A stretch of 64,000 nucleotides of DNA, taken from positions 340,896 through 404,895 of the forward strand of contig NZ_JAFIQX010000006.1 in assembly GCF_017356035.1 (NCBI RefSeq). The letters are read 5' to 3'. The position numbers and the translations under genes were made by a program. Below the pieces are notes generated by a model that was given only the letters and a program-made list of their open reading frames with translations, was not told the DNA's origin and did not search any database. Shown one piece after another: positions 60,984 to 64,000 of this stretch (position 1 is the stretch's first letter; every line of letters starts with the position of its first letter). Source of the stretch: Longitalea luteola. GTDB taxonomy: Bacteria > Bacteroidota > Bacteroidia > Chitinophagales > Chitinophagaceae.

Positions 60984-63900
60984 ATGAAAGATAGTTTTGA
61001 ACATATCTTTTTAACTGGATCTGTTGCCCTTAACAACTTCAAGCACTCCGGCAAGCGTTTATGCATTGCTGTATTACTACTTTTGTTTTTTAGCATCCCA
61101 TTCTTTTTGCACGCTCAGCATCTCGATAACAGGAAAAGACTTGATTCATTCCACAGGGCAAGAGCCGCTTCCGGTGCTACCATTCTTAAAACATTAGCAA
61201 ATTCGTATAACGTAACTGGCGGCGGGGCGTATTGCAGCGGCGGCAACGGTGTAGCGGTTGGCCTTAGTGGTTCACAGGTAGACACCATTTATCAACTTCG
61301 GTTAAATGGAGAGAATATTGGTTTACCCATAACAGGTACTGGTAACGCTATCAGTTTTGGACTGCTAACGGCTGAAGGAACGTATACGGTCATTGCCAAT
61401 ACGGTAAACGGGCCGGTTGATATGGTTGGCAATGCGATGGTAACAATCAATGCGTTACCAGCGGTTACAGCAGACAACAAGCAGCTATGTTTTGGAAATA
61501 ACACTGTTGCTTTGACCGGTACTCCGGCTGGCGGCACCTGGAGCGGAACGGGAGTTAGCAGTTCTACTTTTAATGCCAATGGATTATCACCAGGTAATTA
61601 TACAGTTACTTATTCTTACACAGATGCCAACAGTTGTACGAATTCGGCTACCGCCACGGTAACCGTACATGCGTTACCAACGGTTACAGCAGATCTCAAG
61701 CAGGTATGTTTTGGGAATAACACTGTTACATTAACCGGTGCTCCGGCCGGCGGCACCTGGAGCGGAACGGGAGTTAGCGGTTCTAGTTTTAATGCCAATG
61801 GACTTTCGCCAGGTAATTATACAGTTACTTATTTATATACAGATGCCAACAGTTGTACGAATACGGCTACCGCCACGGTAACCGTAAATGCGTTACCAAC
61901 GGTTACAGCAGATCCCAAGCAGGTATGTTTTGGGAATAACACTGTTACATTAACCGGTGCTCCGGCCGGCGGTACCTGGAGCGGAACCGGAGTAAGCGGT
62001 TCTACTTTCAACGCCAATGGATTATCACCAGGTAATTATTCAGTTACTTATTCGTTCACTGATGCCAACAGTTGTACGAATTCGGCTACCGCTACGGTAA
62101 CCGTACATGCGTTACCAACTGTTACAGCAGACAACAAACAGGTATGTTTTGGAAATAACAGTGTTGCTTTGACGGGTACGCCGGCCGGCGGTACGTGGAG
62201 CGGAACCGGGGTAAGCGGTTCTACTTTCAATGCAAATTCACTTGCTGCCGGAAACTATAGTGTTACCTATAATTATTCCGATGGTAATGGATGTGTTAAT
62301 ACTGCAACAGCTACGGTAACGGTGAATGCTTTGCCTACGGTAACCTGCCCTGCAAATTCATCTGTATGTATAAGTGCATCATCTTTTGCATTGAATGGAG
62401 CAACTCCGGTTGGTGGAACCTACAACGGTACAGGTGTAAGCGGCGGCAACTTTAATCCTACGACAGCTGGTGTTGGGCAGCATACAATTACTTATACATA
62501 TACGGATGGAAATGGCTGTCCCAATAATTGCACATTTGGTATCTCAGTAATAACTGAAACAACAATTGCCAATGCCGGCCCGGATCAGACAGGTGCTGCC
62601 ACTTGCGGATTGACAACGGTAACCCTTGCTGCAAATACACCAACAGCAGGCACGGGCACCTGGAGTATCGTAAGCGGTGCTGGCGGCACAATAGCAACAC
62701 CATCAAGCCCCACATCAACATTTACGGGAACAGCAGGAACTACTTATACTTTGCGCTGGACGATCACTAATCCTCCTTGCGCATCTACCACAGATGATGT
62801 TGTAGTTACTTTCAACAGAAATCCAACAACAGCCAATGCCGGATCGGACCAAACTCTTTGTGCTACTACAGCTACACTTGCCGGCAATGCTGCAACAGTG
62901 GGAACCGGTACCTGGACATTAGTAAGCGGATCAGGAACAATAACTACACCTAACAGTCCCACCTCGGGGATAACAGCTTTAGGTGTTGGGACAAATATTT
63001 TCAGGTGGACAATCTCAAACACACCTTGTACGGCAACCTTTGATGAGGTAGCAATTACAAGAGTTGCAGCAACGACAACAGCCAACGCCGGCCCCGATCA
63101 GACAGGTGCCGCCACTTGCGGATTAACAACAGTAACGCTTGCCGCAAATGCACCAACAGCAGGCACGGGCACCTGGAGTATCGTAAGTGGTGCTGGCGGC
63201 ACGATAACAACACCGTCAAGTCCGAACTCGACTTTTACAGGAACAGCAGGAACTACTTATACATTGCGCTGGACGATCACTAATCCACCTTGCGCATCTA
63301 CCACAGACGATGTAGTAATTGCTTTCAATCAAAATCCAACACCAGCTAATGCCGGCCCCGATCAGACAGGTGCAACCACCTGCGGATTAACCTCTGTAAC
63401 GCTGGCTGCGAATACGCCGACAGCAGGGACGGGTAGTTGGAGTATAATAAGTGGTGCTGGGGGTACAATAGCAACGCCATCAAGCCCCACATCAACATTT
63501 ACGGGAACAGCAGGAACTACTTACACTTTGCGCTGGACAATCGCCAGTTCGCCTTGCGCATCTACGACAGATGATGTTGTCGTTACTTTCAACAGAAATC
63601 CAACAACAGCCAATGCCGGACCGGACCAAACTCTTTGTGCTACCACAGCTACACTTGCCGGCAATACCGCTACAGTTGGAACGGGTACCTGGACATTAGT
63701 AAGCGGAGCAGGAACAATAACTACACCTAACAGTCGCACCTCAGGAATAACAGCCTTAGGTATTGGGACAAATATTTTCAGGTGGACAATTTCAAACGAA
63801 CCTTGTACGGCAAGTTTTGATGAGGTAGCAATTACAAGAGTTGCAGCAACAACGATTGCCAATGCCGGCCCGGATCAGACAGGTGCCGCCACTTGCGGAT

Positions 63901-64000
63901 TGACAACGGTAACCCTTGCTGCAAATACACCAACAGCAGGCACGGGCACCTGGAGTATCGTAAGCGGTGCTGGCGGCACAATAGCAACACCATCAAGCCA
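60984..64000 (+). CDS. Giant secreted repeat protein (PKD/Ig-like, gliding-adhesin type), 5' part only
   Basis: From ATG 60984 the frame stays open to the window end (>1,005 codons). It starts with an unusually long signal region: ~28 polar residues (MKDSFEHIFLTGS...) before a hydrophobic segment LCIAVLLLLFFSIPFFLHAQ. After ~90 residues come four 73-residue Ig-like units with the pattern CFGNNTVTLTGAPAGGTWSGTGVSG, then a fifth divergent one. Next come alternating 88- and 83-residue units (ANAGPDQTG..TCGLTTVTLAANTPTAGTG and ANAGSDQTLCATTATLAGN). Such repeats are typical of very large Bacteroidota surface proteins that end with a gliding-motility/type IX secretion signal; the C-terminus is not in the window. 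A cell-surface adhesin role is inferred. Confidence 0.88.
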   Translation, partial: MKDSFEHIFLTGSVALNNFKHSGKRLCIAVLLLLFFSIPFFLHAQHLDNRKRLDSFHRARAASGATILKTLANSYNVTGGGAYCSGGNGVAVGLSGSQVDTIYQLRLNGENIGLPITGTGNAISFGLLTAEGTYTVIANTVNGPVDMVGNAMVTINALPAVTADNKQLCFGNNTVALTGTPAGGTWSGTGVSSSTFNANGLSPGNYTVTYSYTDANSCTNSATATVTVHALPTVTADLKQVCFGNNTVTLTGAPAGGTWSGTGVSGSSFNANGLSPGNYTVTYLYTDANSCTNTATATVTVNALPTVTADPKQVCFGNNTVTLTGAPAGGTWSGTGVSGSTFNANGLSPGNYSVTYSFTDANSCTNSATATVTVHALPTVTADNKQVCFGNNSVALTGTPAGGTWSGTGVSGSTFNANSLAAGNYSVTYNYSDGNGCVNTATATVTVNALPTVTCPANSSVCISASSFALNGATPVGGTYNGTGVSGGNFNPTTAGVGQHTITYTYTDGNGCPNNCTFGISVITETTIANAGPDQTGAATCGLTTVTLAANTPTAGTGTWSIVSGAGGTIATPSSPTSTFTGTAGTTYTLRWTITNPPCASTTDDVVVTFNRNPTTANAGSDQTLCATTATLAGNAATVGTGTWTLVSGSGTITTPNSPTSGITALGVGTNIFRWTISNTPCTATFDEVAITRVAATTTANAGPDQTGAATCGLTTVTLAANAPTAGTGTWSIVSGAGGTITTPSSPNSTFTGTAGTTYTLRWTITNPPCASTTDDVVIAFNQNPTPANAGPDQTGATTCGLTSVTLAANTPTAGTGSWSIISGAGGTIATPSSPTSTFTGTAGTTYTLRWTIASSPCASTTDDVVVTFNRNPTTANAGPDQTLCATTATLAGNTATVGTGTWTLVSGAGTITTPNSRTSGITALGIGTNIFRWTISNEPCTASFDEVAITRVAATTIANAGPDQTGAATCGLTTVTLAANTPTAGTGTWSIVSGAGGTIATPSS
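61452..62547 (+). repeat. Tandem 219-bp coding repeats (Ig-like units)
   Basis: Units begin at 61452, 61671, 61890 and 62109, exactly 219 bp (73 codons) apart. A fifth, clearly diverged unit starts at 62328. Each encodes ALPTVTAD, CFGNN, AGGTWSGTG and GNYTVTY segments. The first four share long nearly identical DNA stretches, indicating recent duplication or gene conversion. Confidence 0.92.
62568..64000 (+). repeat. Interleaved 264-bp and 249-bp coding repeats with higher-order structure
   Basis: Unit starts at 62568, 62832, 63081, 63345, 63609 and 63858 give spacings 264, 249, 264, 264 and 249 bp. The 264-bp type encodes DQTG..TCGLT and TWSI; the 249-bp type encodes DQTLCATTATLAGN and TWTLVSG. 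The order is long-short-long-long-short-long, continuing past the edge. The copy at 63858-64000 differs from that at 62568-62710 at only two positions. Confidence 0.92.

Noticed and set aside
61292..63862. Six short minus-strand open frames in the repeat region that look like repeated small proteins.
   Set aside because: They are the reverse reading of the in-phase coding repeats of the + strand gene; their repetition follows the DNA repeat and they lack signals or starts.
61452..64000. Regular repeats considered as a CRISPR array.
   Set aside because: The units are 219-264 bp with no unique spacers and keep a single open reading frame; they are coding repeats.

Overview
This window is chromosomal DNA from a Bacteroidota bacterium, most likely a member of the Chitinophagaceae (Chitinophaga/Niastella-like). 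The evidence is four SusC-type and four SusD-type genes, a FecR anti-sigma factor, a hybrid two-component system (HTCS), several promoters of the Bacteroidetes type (TTG, about 20 nt, TAnnTTTG), and a repeat-rich surface protein of the gliding-adhesin kind. The genus is inferred from protein style only; no rRNA is present.

Region 1 (1-19.4 kb, all +) is a large glycan-uptake locus entered part-way through a SusC gene. Its order is SusC(partial)-SusD-FecR-SusD-DUF5004-DUF4961-SusC-SusD-SusC-SGNH hydrolase-ROK kinase-LacI regulator-ECF sigma factor. No glycoside hydrolase is visible, so the substrate cannot be named. The esterase-like hydrolase, sugar kinase and LacI repressor suggest an esterified glycan whose sugar is phosphorylated in the cytoplasm.

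Region 2 (19.6-23 kb) holds small regulatory units: an AraC regulator beside a quinone-oxidoreductase-like gene, a small membrane protein, and an ArsR-SRPBCC pair whose promoter carries two clear operator copies.

Region 3 (23-39.1 kb) is a compact polysaccharide utilisation locus: a divergent HTCS, then SusC-SusD-clan GH-A hydrolase-(GH2+GH53 fusion)-alpha/beta hydrolase. GH53 is the endo-beta-1,4-galactanase family, so pectic beta-1,4-galactan is the predicted substrate.

Region 4 (39.1-40.05 kb) is an integration scar at tRNA-Pro(GGG). It holds the N-terminal arm of a phage-type integrase, a 5'-truncated GIY-YIG nuclease abutting the tRNA, a 13-bp direct repeat of the tRNA 5' end, and a strong tRNA terminator.

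Region 5 (40.1-50.2 kb, all -) runs from a TPR sensor kinase and an NtrC-type regulator through two alpha/beta hydrolases, a periplasmic isochorismatase-like hydrolase, an exported amidohydrolase, an alginate-export-type porin and a VOC protein. It looks like a small-molecule catabolic or detoxification group.

Region 6 (50.4-60.5 kb) has an AraC regulator, an FtsX-type ABC permease, and a probable metal/siderophore cassette: small His/Cys-rich membrane protein, ABC ATPase, siderophore-type TonB receptor and two DUF3526-type permeases.

Region 7 (60.98 kb to the right edge) is the start of a giant secreted repeat protein. It is open for more than 1,000 codons to the window end. It carries 219-bp Ig-like repeats, then interleaved 264-bp and 249-bp repeats that form a higher-order array.
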